The notes: generated by a model not told the origin, from the letters alone. A DNA stretch of 64,000 nucleotides from Citrobacter youngae ATCC 29220 (GCF_000155975.1 NZ_GG730299.1:1460734-1524733); one strand, 5' to 3'. Positions 13,420 through 22,174 are shown, counted from the stretch's first letter. A program made the numbers and translations.

Positions 13420-15348
13420 TTATTCCTCCAGTTGTTGAAGACTGCGGCTGCGAATCTCTTGTTGCAGCTTCTCAATCACTTCATTTACGTCCAGGCTGCC
13501 CAAGTCTTTGCCACGGCGGGTACGCACGGCAACCTTGCCGGCTTCTACCTCTTTGTCGCCACAGACCAACATGTAAGGGACACGACGTAAAGTGTGCTCG
13601 CGGATTTTAAAGCCAATCTTCTCATTTCTCAAGTCTGCTTTTACACGAATGCCCGCATTTTGTAGTTTCTGCGTTAATTCGTTAACGTATTCAGACTGAG
13701 AATCGGTGATGTTCATGACGACCACCTGAACCGGCGCAAGCCAGGTCGGGAAGAAGCCAGCGAACTCTTCGGTCAGGATACCGATGAAACGTTCCATCGA
13801 CCCAAGAATTGCGCGGTGAATCATAACCGGCACCTGACGCTCGTTGTTTTCGCCAACGTAAGAGGCGCTTAAACGAGACGGCAGAGAGAAGTCCAGCTGT
13901 ACAGTACCGCACTGCCATGCACGATCGAGGCAGTCATACAGGGTAAATTCAATTTTCGGACCGTAGAATGCGCCCTCACCCAGTTGGAACTCAAACGGGA
14001 TGTTGTTTTCTTCCAACGCAACGGCCAGGTCAGCTTCAGCACGGTCCCACATTTCATCGCTACCGATACGTTTTTCGGGGCGAGTGGACAGTTTGACGAC
14101 GATTTTCTCGAAGCCAAAGGTGCTGTACATATCGTAGACCATACGAATACAGGCGTTAACTTCATCACGGATCTGCTCTTCAGTACAGAAGATATGTGCA
14201 TCATCCTGGGTGAAGCCACGAACGCGCATCAGACCATGCAGCGCGCCTGACGGCTCGTTACGGTGACAGCTACCAAACTCCGCCATACGCAGCGGCAGAT
14301 CGCGATAGGATTTCAGACCCTGATTAAAGATCTGTACGTGACCCGGGCAGTTCATGGGCTTAATGCAGTATTCACGGTTCTCTGAAGAGGTAGTGAACAT
14401 CGCATCTTTGTAGTTATCCCAGTGACCTGTTTTTTCCCACAGCACGCGGTCCATCATGAACGGACCTTTAACTTCCTGATACTGGTACTCTTTCAGTTTC
14501 GAGCGAACAAAGACTTCCAGCTCGCGGAAGATAGTCCAGCCGTCGTTGTGCCAGAACACCATACCCGGCGCTTCTTCCTGCATGTGGTACAGGTCAAGCT
14601 GCTTACCGATTTTACGGTGATCGCGCTTGGCGGCTTCTTCCAGACGCTGCAGATAGGCATTGAGGGCTTTTTTATCTGCCCATGCGGTACCATAAATACG
14701 CTGCAGCATCTTATTATTGCTGTCGCCGCGCCAGTATGCCCCAGCGGTCTTCATCAGTTTGAAGTGATGGCAGAAACGCATGTTCGGCACGTGCGGGCCA
14801 CGGCACATATCGACATATTCTTCATGATGGTACAAGCCTGGCTTGTCATCATGGGCAATGTTTTCATCAAGAATGGAGACTTTATAGGTCTCGCCACGCT
14901 TCACGAAGGTTTCACGCGCTTCGTACCAGCTGACTTTCTTCTTAATGACATCGTAGTTTTTCTCAGCGAGCTCGTGCATCCGCTTCTCGAGCGCGTCGAC
15001 GTCTTCCTGGGTTAACGTACGGTCAAGATCGATATCGTAGTAAAAACCGTTATCAACAACCGGTCCGATCGCCATTTTGGTGTGCGGCCAGAGTTGTTTG
15101 ATCGCGTGCCCTAACAGGTGCGCACAGGAGTGACGAATGATCTCCAGACCTTCTTCATCCTTCGCGGTGATGATGGAGAGCTTCGCATCATGTTCAATCA
15201 GATCGGAAGCATCTACCAGCTCACCGTTAACACGGCCAGCAATAGTGGCTTTCGCCAGACCTGGACCGATGTCCAGCGCAACATCCATGGGGCTTACAGC
15301 GTGGTCGTAATGGCGTTGGCTGCCATCAGGAAGAGTAATAACAGGCAT
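13420..15348 (-). CDS. thrS: ThrS, threonyl-tRNA synthetase
   Basis: 642 residues, the E. coli length. Domain order: TGS (1-61), SAD-type editing domain with HLLGHA (about 62-240), class II catalytic core with the zinc-site cysteine in KPMNCPGH (near 334) and motif 2 near [11 protein letters not shown], and the C-terminal anticodon-binding domain. AAGGATATAAC precedes the ATG. Translation is autoregulated through the leader operator at 15349-15500. It is first gene of the thrS-infC-rpmI-rplT-pheMST-ihfA cluster. Confidence 0.98.
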   Translation of the reverse strand: MPVITLPDGSQRHYDHAVSPMDVALDIGPGLAKATIAGRVNGELVDASDLIEHDAKLSIITAKDEEGLEIIRHSCAHLLGHAIKQLWPHTKMAIGPVVDNGFYYDIDLDRTLTQEDVDALEKRMHELAEKNYDVIKKKVSWYEARETFVKRGETYKVSILDENIAHDDKPGLYHHEEYVDMCRGPHVPNMRFCHHFKLMKTAGAYWRGDSNNKMLQRIYGTAWADKKALNAYLQRLEEAAKRDHRKIGKQLDLYHMQEEAPGMVFWHNDGWTIFRELEVFVRSKLKEYQYQEVKGPFMMDRVLWEKTGHWDNYKDAMFTTSSENREYCIKPMNCPGHVQIFNQGLKSYRDLPLRMAEFGSCHRNEPSGALHGLMRVRGFTQDDAHIFCTEEQIRDEVNACIRMVYDMYSTFGFEKIVVKLSTRPEKRIGSDEMWDRAEADLAVALEENNIPFEFQLGEGAFYGPKIEFTLYDCLDRAWQCGTVQLDFSLPSRLSASYVGENNERQVPVMIHRAILGSMERFIGILTEEFAGFFPTWLAPVQVVVMNITDSQSEYVNELTQKLQNAGIRVKADLRNEKIGFKIREHTLRRVPYMLVCGDKEVEAGKVAVRTRRGKDLGSLDVNEVIEKLQQEIRSRSLQQLEE

Positions 15349-15369
15349 GTTATATCCTTATTTGCAGTG

Positions 15370-15390
15370 GTGACCCACACGTAAGATCAC
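15370..15390 (-). promoter_or_regulatory. thrS translational operator, anticodon-like arm
   Basis: On the minus strand GTGATC and GGTCAC form a stem around a loop with the CGU threonine-anticodon-like triplet (TTACGTGTG). It lies just ahead of the ribosome site, as in E. coli, where ThrRS binds it as a tRNA-Thr mimic and blocks initiation. Confidence 0.75.
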
Positions 15391-15520
15391 ATACAAAGAT
15401 TCAATATTTAAAATTATCAAAAAGGAATGGGCTGATTCCCGCTTCACTCTGCGAAATATGTCACTGGTTACCTTAGTGGCTACGCTGGACCTACACCCGC
15501 TTTTTGATAACACCGTTGAC

Positions 15521-15548
15521 AGTGTACACGGTGTTACGGGCCGATCAA
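15521..15548 (-). promoter_or_regulatory. thrS promoter
   Basis: Minus-strand -35 TTGATC (15548-15543) and -10 TACACT (15526-15521) with a 16-base spacer, about 170 bases from the thrS ATG, consistent with its long operator-bearing leader. Confidence 0.6.
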
Positions 15549-15651
15549 AGCAGCAATCAACGCGCACTCCATGATGTAAATCAATTCACTGGCACCCTGA
15601 CGCCTTTGTTACACTGGCGAAAAGGCATCTCATCCGGGCCGAAAAAGGACA

Positions 15652-15758
15652 ATGCCGACAGATCGCTTTGCGAAGAAACACGGAAAATGGTGGTGATTCT
15701 GCTTGTTATTTATGCGGCAATGCTGATGCTGCGTTGGGCCGCAACGATCTGGGGTTAA
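15652..15758 (+). pseudogene. yniD: YniD small membrane protein, reading frame broken by a one-base deletion
   Basis: From the ATG at 15652 (AAAGGAC ahead) the frame reads MPTDRFAKKHGKWW and stops at 15696. The next frame, from 15687, reads MVVILLVIYAAMLMLRWA and ends ATIWG at 15758, the membrane half of E. coli YniD (35 residues). Adding one T in front of GGAAAATGG near 15682 joins both halves into exactly 35 residues. YniD is a verified small inner-membrane protein of unknown function in E. coli. Either a true inactivating deletion or a sequence error; the second half could also start at its own ATG at 15687. Confidence 0.75.
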
Positions 15759-15923
15759 ATTATCGGCACCTGCTGTGCGGTTGCGTTTATTTATCTATTA
15801 AATCGAATTCATCTGAAAAATAGCGCGTTATTGATACATGGTAAAAATAAAACGTAGATTAAATATTAAATAAACTTAACTTTAATTGGGAAAACCGGGT
15901 CAATTATTTGACCCGGCTTGCCA

Positions 15924-16682
15924 TTACATACGATAACCGAGCGAAACAGTCGTGCGACGATCGGTATGCTCCGGCGCAGTTGCCGGCGGTTCTGAGTTCC
16001 AGGTCACGTTGTAAGCCACCTTTAACCCGAAGTGTTCATTGATGGCGACGTTCAACGCCGTTTCAGAGTTAAGCGTCGTATCGTCAGCACCGAATACCGA
16101 CACCCCCTGAGTAAACTTGGTGTTGTCCGTCATCTGCCACGCATAGGCCCCGGACGCATAGCCCAGCGGCTGCGTTTCGGTGGTGCCATCAGTGTGCTCG
16201 TCATAACGAACGCCCGGACCGAATTCAAAACGGAAGCTGTGCACCGGTCCGTTGAGAAACTGACGACCGTAACCCAGGGTTAGTACGTCACGCTCACGAT
16301 AACCGTTATAACGATCGGTCAACCAGCTTGCCTGTCCAAAGAGATAGTCATAATCGGTCATGTTGTAACGACTACGCCCGCCTACGGCATACTTTTCTGA
16401 TGAACGCTCATCATTCGAGGAGGTATTGCTGGCATTTCCCCACAGAGACCACGCCGTGGTTTGACCATACCAGGTCATGGTGGTGTCTGCAGTTAAAGAA
16501 GAACTTTTTGTGTTGCCTGACTGGGCGAGATATCCCGCGTTCAGGTTACCTTCAAAGGGTTTTTTCGCGCTGGAAGGGTCATCCATGACAGTAAAAACGG
16601 AATCATCGGCGGCAGCATGCATTGACGCAAGCAGGCCTCCCGTCAGCATGAATGCTGCGGGCACTGTCTTCAAAAGCTTCAT
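15924..16682 (-). CDS. ydiY: YdiY, DUF481 outer-membrane-type protein
   Basis: 252 residues with a cleavable signal peptide (hydrophobic 8-25, ending near MHAAA). The rest alternates polar and hydrophobic residues and ends in a terminal aromatic-containing strand (VSLGYRM), typical of an outer-membrane beta-barrel of the DUF481 family. E. coli YdiY is reported as acid-inducible; its function is unknown. A complete intrinsic terminator lies in its leader, 21 bases before the ATG (16703-16726), so expression probably involves premature termination. Confidence 0.88.
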   Translation of the reverse strand: MKLLKTVPAAFMLTGGLLASMHAAADDSVFTVMDDPSSAKKPFEGNLNAGYLAQSGNTKSSSLTADTTMTWYGQTTAWSLWGNASNTSSNDERSSEKYAVGGRSRYNMTDYDYLFGQASWLTDRYNGYRERDVLTLGYGRQFLNGPVHSFRFEFGPGVRYDEHTDGTTETQPLGYASGAYAWQMTDNTKFTQGVSVFGADDTTLNSETALNVAINEHFGLKVAYNVTWNSEPPATAPEHTDRRTTVSLGYRM

Positions 16683-16702
16683 TTATTAAGAGTCCGTACA
16701 AC

Positions 16703-16726
16703 AAAAAAAGAGACCATAACGGTCTC
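16703..16726 (-). terminator. Intrinsic terminator inside the ydiY 5' leader
   Basis: Read leftward: GAGACC (16726-16721), loop GTTAT, GGTCTC (16715-16710), then seven T. It lies between any upstream promoter and the ydiY ATG at 16682. Confidence 0.8.
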
Positions 16727-16969
16727 GGAAACTTTCATATGGATCAATGACAAAAGACCCTTGAAAGGTAACAAATTATAAAAAGACTCGAATAACATAG
16801 CAATAAATTCTTATTTCATTTTTTGAATAAGAGCGTTCTTAAATCGTTATTTTATTTATATAACTTTGGCCCGATAATTTTAAATAAAGATATGAAAAAT
16901 CATGTTGTTAATTACTTCACTTTCGGGGGGTTAAGTGCCAGACTGAAGACAGCCTAACAGGAGGTAAAG

Positions 16970-17899
16970 ATGGTACGTATCTATACGTTAACGCTTGCGC
17001 CCTCTCTCGATAGCGCAACAATCACGCCGCAAATCTACCCAGAAGGGAAACTTCGCTGTACCTCGCCGGTTTTTGAACCCGGCGGCGGCGGCATCAACGT
17101 CGCTCGTGCGATTGCTCATCTTGGCGGTACGGCAACGGCCATCTTTCCCGCGGGTGGCGCCACGGGAGAGCATCTTGTCGCATTGCTCGCCGACGAAAAT
17201 GTTCCCGTTTCTACCGTCGAGGCCAAAGACTGGACCCGCCAAAATCTGCACGTTCACGTTGAGTCGAGCGGAGAGCAGTATCGCTTCGTCATGCCCGGGG
17301 CTGCACTGACCGATGATGAGTTCTATCAACTTCAGGATCAGGTGCTGGAAATAGAGTCCGGTGCGCTGCTGGTCATTAGCGGCAGTTTGCCGCCCGGCGT
17401 ACAGCTTGAGAAGCTGACCCGGCTCGTTACCACCGCACAAAAACAAGGGATTCGCTGTATCGTCGATAGCTCAGGCGAAGCGCTGACGGCGGCGTTAGCC
17501 ATCGGCAATATCGAACTGGTCAAACCCAACCTCAAAGAGCTGAGCGTGCTGGTGAACCGGGAACTCACGCAGCCCGATGACGTGCGTAAAGCCGCACAGG
17601 AGATTGTGCAAACGGGTAAAGCACATCGCGTTGTTGTCTCTCTTGGGCCGCAAGGGGCGCTGGGCGTTGATCGCGATACATGCGTACAGGTGGTTCCGCC
17701 ACCGGTGAAAAGTCAAAGTACCGTCGGCGCGGGGGACAGCATGGTCGGGGCCATGACGCTTAAACTGGCTGAAAATGCACCTTTTGAAGATATTGTTCGT
17801 TTCGGTGTCGCCGCCGGTAGCGCAGCAACCCTGAACCAGGGTACGCGTCTGTGCTCTTTGGACGATACGCAAAAAATATATTCATACCTGGCTCAGTAA
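16970..17899 (+). CDS. pfkB: PfkB, 6-phosphofructokinase II
   Basis: 309 residues, the E. coli length. Ribokinase-family sugar kinase: the glycine-rich substrate site EPGGGGINVARA near residue 40 and the C-terminal GAGDSMVGAM holding the catalytic aspartate near residue 256. It phosphorylates fructose 6-phosphate to fructose 1,6-bisphosphate in glycolysis, as the minor isozyme. A strong AGGAGG precedes the ATG. A terminator follows at 17909-17933. Confidence 0.97.
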   Translation: MVRIYTLTLAPSLDSATITPQIYPEGKLRCTSPVFEPGGGGINVARAIAHLGGTATAIFPAGGATGEHLVALLADENVPVSTVEAKDWTRQNLHVHVESSGEQYRFVMPGAALTDDEFYQLQDQVLEIESGALLVISGSLPPGVQLEKLTRLVTTAQKQGIRCIVDSSGEALTAALAIGNIELVKPNLKELSVLVNRELTQPDDVRKAAQEIVQTGKAHRVVVSLGPQGALGVDRDTCVQVVPPPVKSQSTVGAGDSMVGAMTLKLAENAPFEDIVRFGVAAGSAATLNQGTRLCSLDDTQKIYSYLAQ

Positions 17900-17908
17900 T
17901 GGCACCTT

Positions 17909-17933
17909 CCCCCTTTTAACAGAAAGGGGGTTT
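17909..17933 (+). terminator. Terminator after pfkB
   Basis: CCCCCTTT (17909-17916) pairs with AAAGGGGG (17923-17930), followed by only three T, so a moderate intrinsic terminator. Confidence 0.7.
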
Positions 17934-17965
17934 GTCCCGTAAAACTGTCGGCATGGGTGTTATAC

Positions 17966-17976
17966 GTCTATGCTAA
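17966..17976 (+). promoter_or_regulatory. Possible sigma-S type -10 element
   Basis: GTCTATGCTAA resembles the extended sigma-S -10 consensus (K-CTAYRCTTAA). It lies just ahead of a perfect 12-base palindrome AATCACGTGATT (17979-17990) and the short frame at 18008. In E. coli this position holds ydiZ, which is absent here. Tentative. Confidence 0.35.
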
Positions 17977-18007
17977 AAAATCACGTGATTACAAAGAAGT
18001 GAATCAT

Positions 18008-18091
18008 ATGCAATCGGGCGTCTGCACAACGACGCGCGGTGAAGAAGAGCGACAAACATTAAGTGCCTTTCCAGCGATGACGCGTCCGTGA
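18008..18091 (+). CDS. Unrecognised 27-codon ORF between pfkB and yniA
   Basis: Starts MQSGVCTTTRGEEERQ and ends MTRP. I recognise no family. It is preceded by a purine-rich AAAGAAGTGA and a sigma-S-like -10 element. It has no membrane segment or signal peptide. It occupies the position of E. coli ydiZ but I cannot align it. It may be chance or a new small protein. Confidence 0.2.
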   Translation: MQSGVCTTTRGEEERQTLSAFPAMTRP

Positions 18092-18168
18092 TGTGCGTCA
18101 GTTCGTGTTTTTTAACCGCATTCTTGCGCTAACCTTATGATCTGGCAGACAACATGGGGAGAGACATC

Positions 18169-19029
18169 ATGTGGCAGGCTATCAGTCGTCTTTTAAGCGA
18201 GCAATTAGGTGAAGGCGAAATCGAACTGCGTAACGAACTGCCTGGCGGAGAGATCCACGCCGCATGGCATTTACGCTATGCGGGGCGCGATTTTTTCGTC
18301 AAATGCGATGAAAGAGAGCTGTTAACCGGCTTTACGGCGGAAGCCGATCAGCTGGAGCTACTTTCACGCAGTCAAACCGTATCTGTACCGAAAGTCTGGG
18401 CGGTAGGCGCAGACAGAGACTACAGCTTTCTGGTTATGGATTACCTCCCTCCCCGTCCGCTTGACGCGCACAACGCGTTTATCCTCGGCCAACAGCTGGC
18501 GCATTTGCATGAATGGAGCGATCAGCCGCAGTTCGGACTCGACTTCGACAATGCGCTCTCGACCACGCCGCAACCCAATACCTGGCAACGTCGCTGGTCA
18601 ACTTTTTTTGCCGAGCAGCGTATTGGCTGGCAGCTGGAGCTTGCCGCCGAAAAAGGCATTGCGTTCGGCAATATTGACGCCATTGTCGGGCATGTTCAGC
18701 AACGTCTCGCTTCCCATCAGCCGCAGCCATCTCTCCTGCACGGTGATTTGTGGTCGGGAAACTGCGCGCTCGGTCCGGACGGTCCCTATATCTTTGACCC
18801 TGCCTGCTACTGGGGTGACAGAGAGTGTGACCTGGCAATGCTGCCGTTACATACCGATCAGCCGCCGCAAATTTATGATGGCTATCAGTCGGTCTCACCG
18901 CTACCGCTGGATTTTCTCGACAGACAGCCGGTCTACCAGCTCTATACGCTGCTGAATCGGGCTATTCTGTTCGGTGGGCAGCATCTGGTTGTGGCGCAAA
19001 AAGCGATGGAAAGGTTGCTGGCGGTGTAA
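18169..19029 (+). CDS. yniA: YniA, fructosamine kinase family protein
   Basis: 286 residues from the ATG at 18169 (AGAGACATC ahead); five upstream codons are open but not conserved. APH/ChoK-like kinase fold: the nucleotide-binding segment near DFFVKCDE, the catalytic LLHGDLWSGN near residue 193 and the metal-binding FDPACYWGDRE near 215. By family it phosphorylates sugar-derived amines (fructosamines) for protein repair; the substrate in this organism is not established. Confidence 0.92.
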   Translation: MWQAISRLLSEQLGEGEIELRNELPGGEIHAAWHLRYAGRDFFVKCDERELLTGFTAEADQLELLSRSQTVSVPKVWAVGADRDYSFLVMDYLPPRPLDAHNAFILGQQLAHLHEWSDQPQFGLDFDNALSTTPQPNTWQRRWSTFFAEQRIGWQLELAAEKGIAFGNIDAIVGHVQQRLASHQPQPSLLHGDLWSGNCALGPDGPYIFDPACYWGDRECDLAMLPLHTDQPPQIYDGYQSVSPLPLDFLDRQPVYQLYTLLNRAILFGGQHLVVAQKAMERLLAV

Positions 19030-19036
19030 TCAAGGC

Positions 19037-19074
19037 TACCAGGCCTGGCGTTTCGCAACGCCGCAGGCCTGGTA
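19037..19074. terminator. Shared hairpin between convergent yniA and yniB
   Basis: TACCAGGCCTG and CAGGCCTGGTA form an 11-base stem with a further GCG/CGC pairing inside. Neither side has a long T-run, so it could be a REP-like stabiliser or a bidirectional terminator. Confidence 0.55.
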
Positions 19075-19083
19075 TTTCAGCGC

Positions 19084-19620
19084 TTATAAAAAGCCCAACA
19101 ATGAGAAGAAGAAGTAGCCGATGACGATAACGATTACCGGCAAAATATACAGCGGGAAGATTTGTAAAAAGATCGTATGATGTGGCACCACGATACGTGA
19201 CTCAATTTGTGTACGTGATAACCCTTCACTGCCTTTTGCCTGTTCCAGAATCAGCTGATCCTCAACGCCTTCGCGTAAAAAACGCGCCTGACGGCTCATT
19301 CTTGCACCTGAGTCCTGCAATGCTAAGCCGATAAAAATCAGAATGAAAATCAGCCAAAAACCGATATTGAGTCCACTTTGAAAATCGGGCGTCGGCGAGT
19401 TATACCAAAACACGTTAAGAAAAGGAGTATTCACCCGCATCATGTCGATCATTACGTGGGCAAAATCGAGCATAACCGCGTTAATCCCTTCCTGCTTTTC
19501 GCTGTGCGCATACATAAACTTCAGTACTGAAACCAGGGTTGAAATCAGCGCGGGAATGAAAATCACCCATCCCACCAGCCTTTTCAAGACGGCAATGCGT
19601 CCAGCTTGTTGATACGTCAT
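19084..19620 (-). CDS. yniB: YniB, inner-membrane protein of unknown function
   Basis: 178 residues from MTYQQAGRIAVLKR at 19620, the E. coli length; the 9-codon extension is rejected. Three probable membrane segments: about 14-34, 75-97 and 152-175. A soluble part between the last two carries GARMSRQARFLREGVEDQ. No catalytic motif is visible. It converges with yniA and is divergent from hxpB. Function unknown. Confidence 0.9.
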   Translation of the reverse strand: MTYQQAGRIAVLKRLVGWVIFIPALISTLVSVLKFMYAHSEKQEGINAVMLDFAHVMIDMMRVNTPFLNVFWYNSPTPDFQSGLNIGFWLIFILIFIGLALQDSGARMSRQARFLREGVEDQLILEQAKGSEGLSRTQIESRIVVPHHTIFLQIFPLYILPVIVIVIGYFFFSLLGFL

Positions 19621-19787
19621 GAGTTCCCCTTGATAAAGACGTGTCATTTTGGCCTAAGTTTACCCCTTGATAACCGTTTTCGCCTGATCTTTAAAGGCGG
19701 TATAATGGACAATTAGCCATAATGAACGCTCAGAGCCGGTTATCGCTGGCTCCGAATCCCTTTTATCACCTTAAAGGAGAGGTTGTG

Positions 19788-20456
19788 ATGTCAACCCAGC
19801 GTCAAATTCTTGCTGCAATTTTCGATATGGATGGATTACTGGTCGATTCAGAACCACTCTGGGATCGGGCCGAACTGGATGTAATAGCAAGTTTGGGCGT
19901 TGATATCACCCGCCGCCATGAACTTCCCGATACCCTTGGCTTACGCATCGACATGGTGGTTGATTTGTGGTTTGCGCAGCAACCGTGGAATGGCCCTACA
20001 CGCCAGGAAGTGACTGGGCGCATCATCACTCGGGCTATTGCGCTGGTTGAAGAAACAAAACCGCTGCTGCCGGGCGTGCGTGAAGCCGTGGCGCTGTGCA
20101 AATCGCAAGGGCTTAAAATAGGTCTGGCATCCGCATCACCATTGCATATGCTGGAAAAAGTGCTGACCATGTTTGATCTGCGCAACAGCTTCGACGCACT
20201 GGCCTCCGCGGAGAAACTGCCCTACAGCAAGCCGCACCCGCAGGTATATCTCGATTGCGCAGCGCAGCTGGGTATTAACCCACTAAGCTGCGTTGCCCTG
20301 GAAGATTCAGTGAACGGCATGATTGCCTCGAAAGCGGCGCGTATGCGCTCTATCGTGGTGCCAGCCCATGAGAATCAGGCCGATCCTCGCTTTGTACTGG
20401 CCGACGTAAAGCTGCCCTCGCTCACCGAACTCACCGCCGTTCATCTGCGCGGCTAA
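19788..20456 (+). CDS. hxpB: HxpB (YniC), HAD-family sugar-phosphate phosphatase
   Basis: 222 residues from the ATG at 19788, preceded by AAAGGAGAGGTTGTG; the upstream extension is not conserved. HAD motif I FDMDGLLVDSEP puts the nucleophile at Asp13 and the acid/base at Asp15; motif II is LASAS, motif III lysine in LPYSKPHPQ and motif IV ALEDSVNG. In E. coli the enzyme acts on 2-deoxyglucose 6-phosphate and other hexitol or hexose phosphates. A terminator follows. Confidence 0.93.
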   Translation: MSTQRQILAAIFDMDGLLVDSEPLWDRAELDVIASLGVDITRRHELPDTLGLRIDMVVDLWFAQQPWNGPTRQEVTGRIITRAIALVEETKPLLPGVREAVALCKSQGLKIGLASASPLHMLEKVLTMFDLRNSFDALASAEKLPYSKPHPQVYLDCAAQLGINPLSCVALEDSVNGMIASKAARMRSIVVPAHENQADPRFVLADVKLPSLTELTAVHLRG

Positions 20457-20465
20457 TTCTCTCAC

Positions 20466-20501
20466 GGGCAATGAATCGCATTGCCCTCTCTGCTATTTTT
20501 T
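20466..20501 (+). terminator. Terminator after hxpB
   Basis: GGGCAATG (20466-20473) pairs with CATTGCCC (20479-20486); an eight-T run follows after a short spacer near 20495. It separates hxpB from the kduD-like gene. Confidence 0.7.
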
Positions 20502-20520
20502 TTGAAACATCGTTTCATTT
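20501..20520 (+). promoter_or_regulatory. KdgR-type operator upstream of the kduD-like gene
   Basis: A palindrome TGAAAC-ATC-GTTTCA at 20503-20517 with A/T-rich flanks. It matches the known KdgR consensus (TGAAAC/GTTTCA half-sites) that controls 2-keto-3-deoxygluconate and pectin-catabolism genes in enterobacteria. It lies 78 bases ahead of the dehydrogenase ATG. Assignment is by motif memory only. Confidence 0.6.
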
Positions 20521-20594
20521 TTATTGTATTTCTGTTCAACCTTTCCTATTCTTCCCCCATCGTAAGTGTGAATGAAATGAAAATTGGGGTGAAT

Positions 20595-21356
20595 ATGATT
20601 CAGGATGCTTTTCGTCTCGTAGACAAAGTCGCCATCGTTACCGGGTGTGATACCGGCCTTGGGCAAGGTATGGCGCTGGCGCTGGCTGAAGCAGGCTGTG
20701 ATGTGGTCGGCGTGAATCGAAAAATACCGCATGAAACCGCAGAGAAAATTAATGCGCTCGGTCGACGTTTTATGGCGATTCAGGCCGACCTCAGCCAACA
20801 GGACGCACTCTCCGGCATCGTGACACAAACGGTGGCGGCATTTGGCCGGGTTGATATTCTGGTCAATAACGCGGGAACGATACGCCGCCAGGATGCGCTG
20901 GAGTTCAGCGAAAAAGACTGGGATGACGTAATGAACCTGAATCTCAAATCCGTGTTCTTTCTGTCGCAGGCCGTTGCGCGCCAGTTTGTGGCTCAGGGTG
21001 ACGGTGGAAAAATCATTAATATTGCCTCGATGCTCTCATTCCAGGGCGGCATCCGCGTGCCTTCGTATACGGCGTCAAAAAGCGGTGTACTGGGCATCAC
21101 TCGCCTGCTGGCCAATGAATGGGCGGCACAAGGTATTAACGTCAACGCTATTGCCCCCGGCTATATGGCGACGAATAACACGCAGCAATTGCGCGAAGAC
21201 AGCGAGCGTAATCAGGAGATTATCGATCGTATCCCAGCCGGACGATGGGGGATACCGGATGATCTGAAAGGCCCGGTCGTTTTCCTCGCAAGTTCAGCCT
21301 CTGACTATATTCATGGCTATACGCTGGCCGTGGATGGCGGATGGCTGGCGCGATAA
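20595..21356 (+). CDS. kduD: KduD-type 2-dehydro-3-deoxy-D-gluconate 5-dehydrogenase (SDR family)
   Basis: 253 residues from the ATG at 20595 (GGGGTG ahead), the KduD length; the 38-codon extension reads through the operator region and is rejected. Classical short-chain dehydrogenase: the cofactor loop TGCDTGLGQG near residue 17, NNAG near 90, the catalytic Ser in IASMLS and the Y-x3-K pair in SYTASKSG near 155. KduD interconverts 2,5-diketo-3-deoxygluconate and KDG in uronate breakdown. E. coli has no gene here between yniC and ydjM. No kduI or transporter is adjacent, so it is an orphan copy under an apparent KdgR site. Confidence 0.82.
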   Translation: MIQDAFRLVDKVAIVTGCDTGLGQGMALALAEAGCDVVGVNRKIPHETAEKINALGRRFMAIQADLSQQDALSGIVTQTVAAFGRVDILVNNAGTIRRQDALEFSEKDWDDVMNLNLKSVFFLSQAVARQFVAQGDGGKIINIASMLSFQGGIRVPSYTASKSGVLGITRLLANEWAAQGINVNAIAPGYMATNNTQQLREDSERNQEIIDRIPAGRWGIPDDLKGPVVFLASSASDYIHGYTLAVDGGWLAR

Positions 21357-21398
21357 TGACGCACTTGTGACAAAGGGTTACAACGTCACCTCTTCCGC

Positions 21399-21437
21399 CT
21401 ACTGTATAAAACCCCTATACTGTATGAATCGACAGTC
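21399..21437 (+). promoter_or_regulatory. LexA operators upstream of ydjM
   Basis: One box fits CTG-N10-CAG exactly at 21420-21435 (CTGTATGAATCGACAG). A second, half-conserved copy (CTGTATAAAACCCCTA) lies at 21402-21417. Two tandem boxes are also known for E. coli ydjM. Confidence 0.8.
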
Positions 21438-21451
21438 TATTGGGTTTTATC

Positions 21452-22039
21452 ATGACGGCGGAAGGCCATCTTCTTTTTTCTATTGCCTGTGCGGTATTTG
21501 CCAAAAATGCCGAGCTAACGCCCGTTCTTGCGCAGGGCGACTGGTGGCATATTGTTCCTTCAGCCATTTTGACATGTCTGCTGCCGGATATCGATCATCC
21601 AAAATCCCTGCTTGGGCAGCGTCTGAAGTGGATATCGAAACCCATTGCCCGCGCATTTGGCCATCGTGGGTTTACCCATAGCCTGCTGGCAGTGTTTGCC
21701 CTGTTGGCCACGTTTTACCTGAAAGTCCCCGATACCTGGATAATTCCGGCAGATGCCTTACAGGGTATGGTTCTCGGTTATCTCAGCCATATTCTGGCCG
21801 ATATGCTGACGCCAGCAGGAGTCCCCCTGCTTTGGCCCTGCCGCTGGCGTTTTCGCCTGCCGATCCTCGTGCCGCAAAAAGGGAATCAACTGGAGCGATT
21901 CCTCTGCATGGCGCTGTTTGCCTGGGCCATCTGGATGCCGCAGACCGTACAAGAAAACAGCGCGGTACGCTGGTCATCGCAAATGATAAATACGCTACAA
22001 ATGCAGTTTAATCGTTTCATTACGCACCAGGTTGACTAA
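21452..22039 (+). CDS. ydjM: YdjM, SOS-induced inner-membrane DUF457-type hydrolase-like protein
   Basis: 195 residues from MTAEGHLLFS at 21452. It belongs to the YdjM/DUF457 family of membrane proteins with conserved metal-ligand-like motifs: DIDHP near residue 46 and HRGFTHS near residue 70, followed by LSHILADMLTPAG. Several membrane segments. The biochemical activity is unknown. Two LexA boxes just upstream show that it belongs to the SOS regulon, as in E. coli. Confidence 0.92.
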   Translation: MTAEGHLLFSIACAVFAKNAELTPVLAQGDWWHIVPSAILTCLLPDIDHPKSLLGQRLKWISKPIARAFGHRGFTHSLLAVFALLATFYLKVPDTWIIPADALQGMVLGYLSHILADMLTPAGVPLLWPCRWRFRLPILVPQKGNQLERFLCMALFAWAIWMPQTVQENSAVRWSSQMINTLQMQFNRFITHQVD

Positions 22040-22174
22040 TAAATCAGCCAAAATGTCATTTTTTGCATAAACAATTCCATTTGAATATAAGAGGCATGTC
22101 ACAGTTCTGCTAATCTTGCGCCAACAGAATCACCATCGTACGGTGATACGCATAATAAGATCAGGAGAACGGGG

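Larger units (their letters stand above)
15349..15651. other. thrS leader and upstream region
   Basis: 303 bases without a gene. Near thrS it holds the translational operator (15370-15390) and a purine-rich ribosome site; the promoter is at 15521-15548. An imperfect palindrome, AACACCGT..ACGGTGTT, overlaps the promoter spacer and -10. The rest (15549-15651) shows nothing I can name apart from the start of yniD. Confidence 0.6.
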
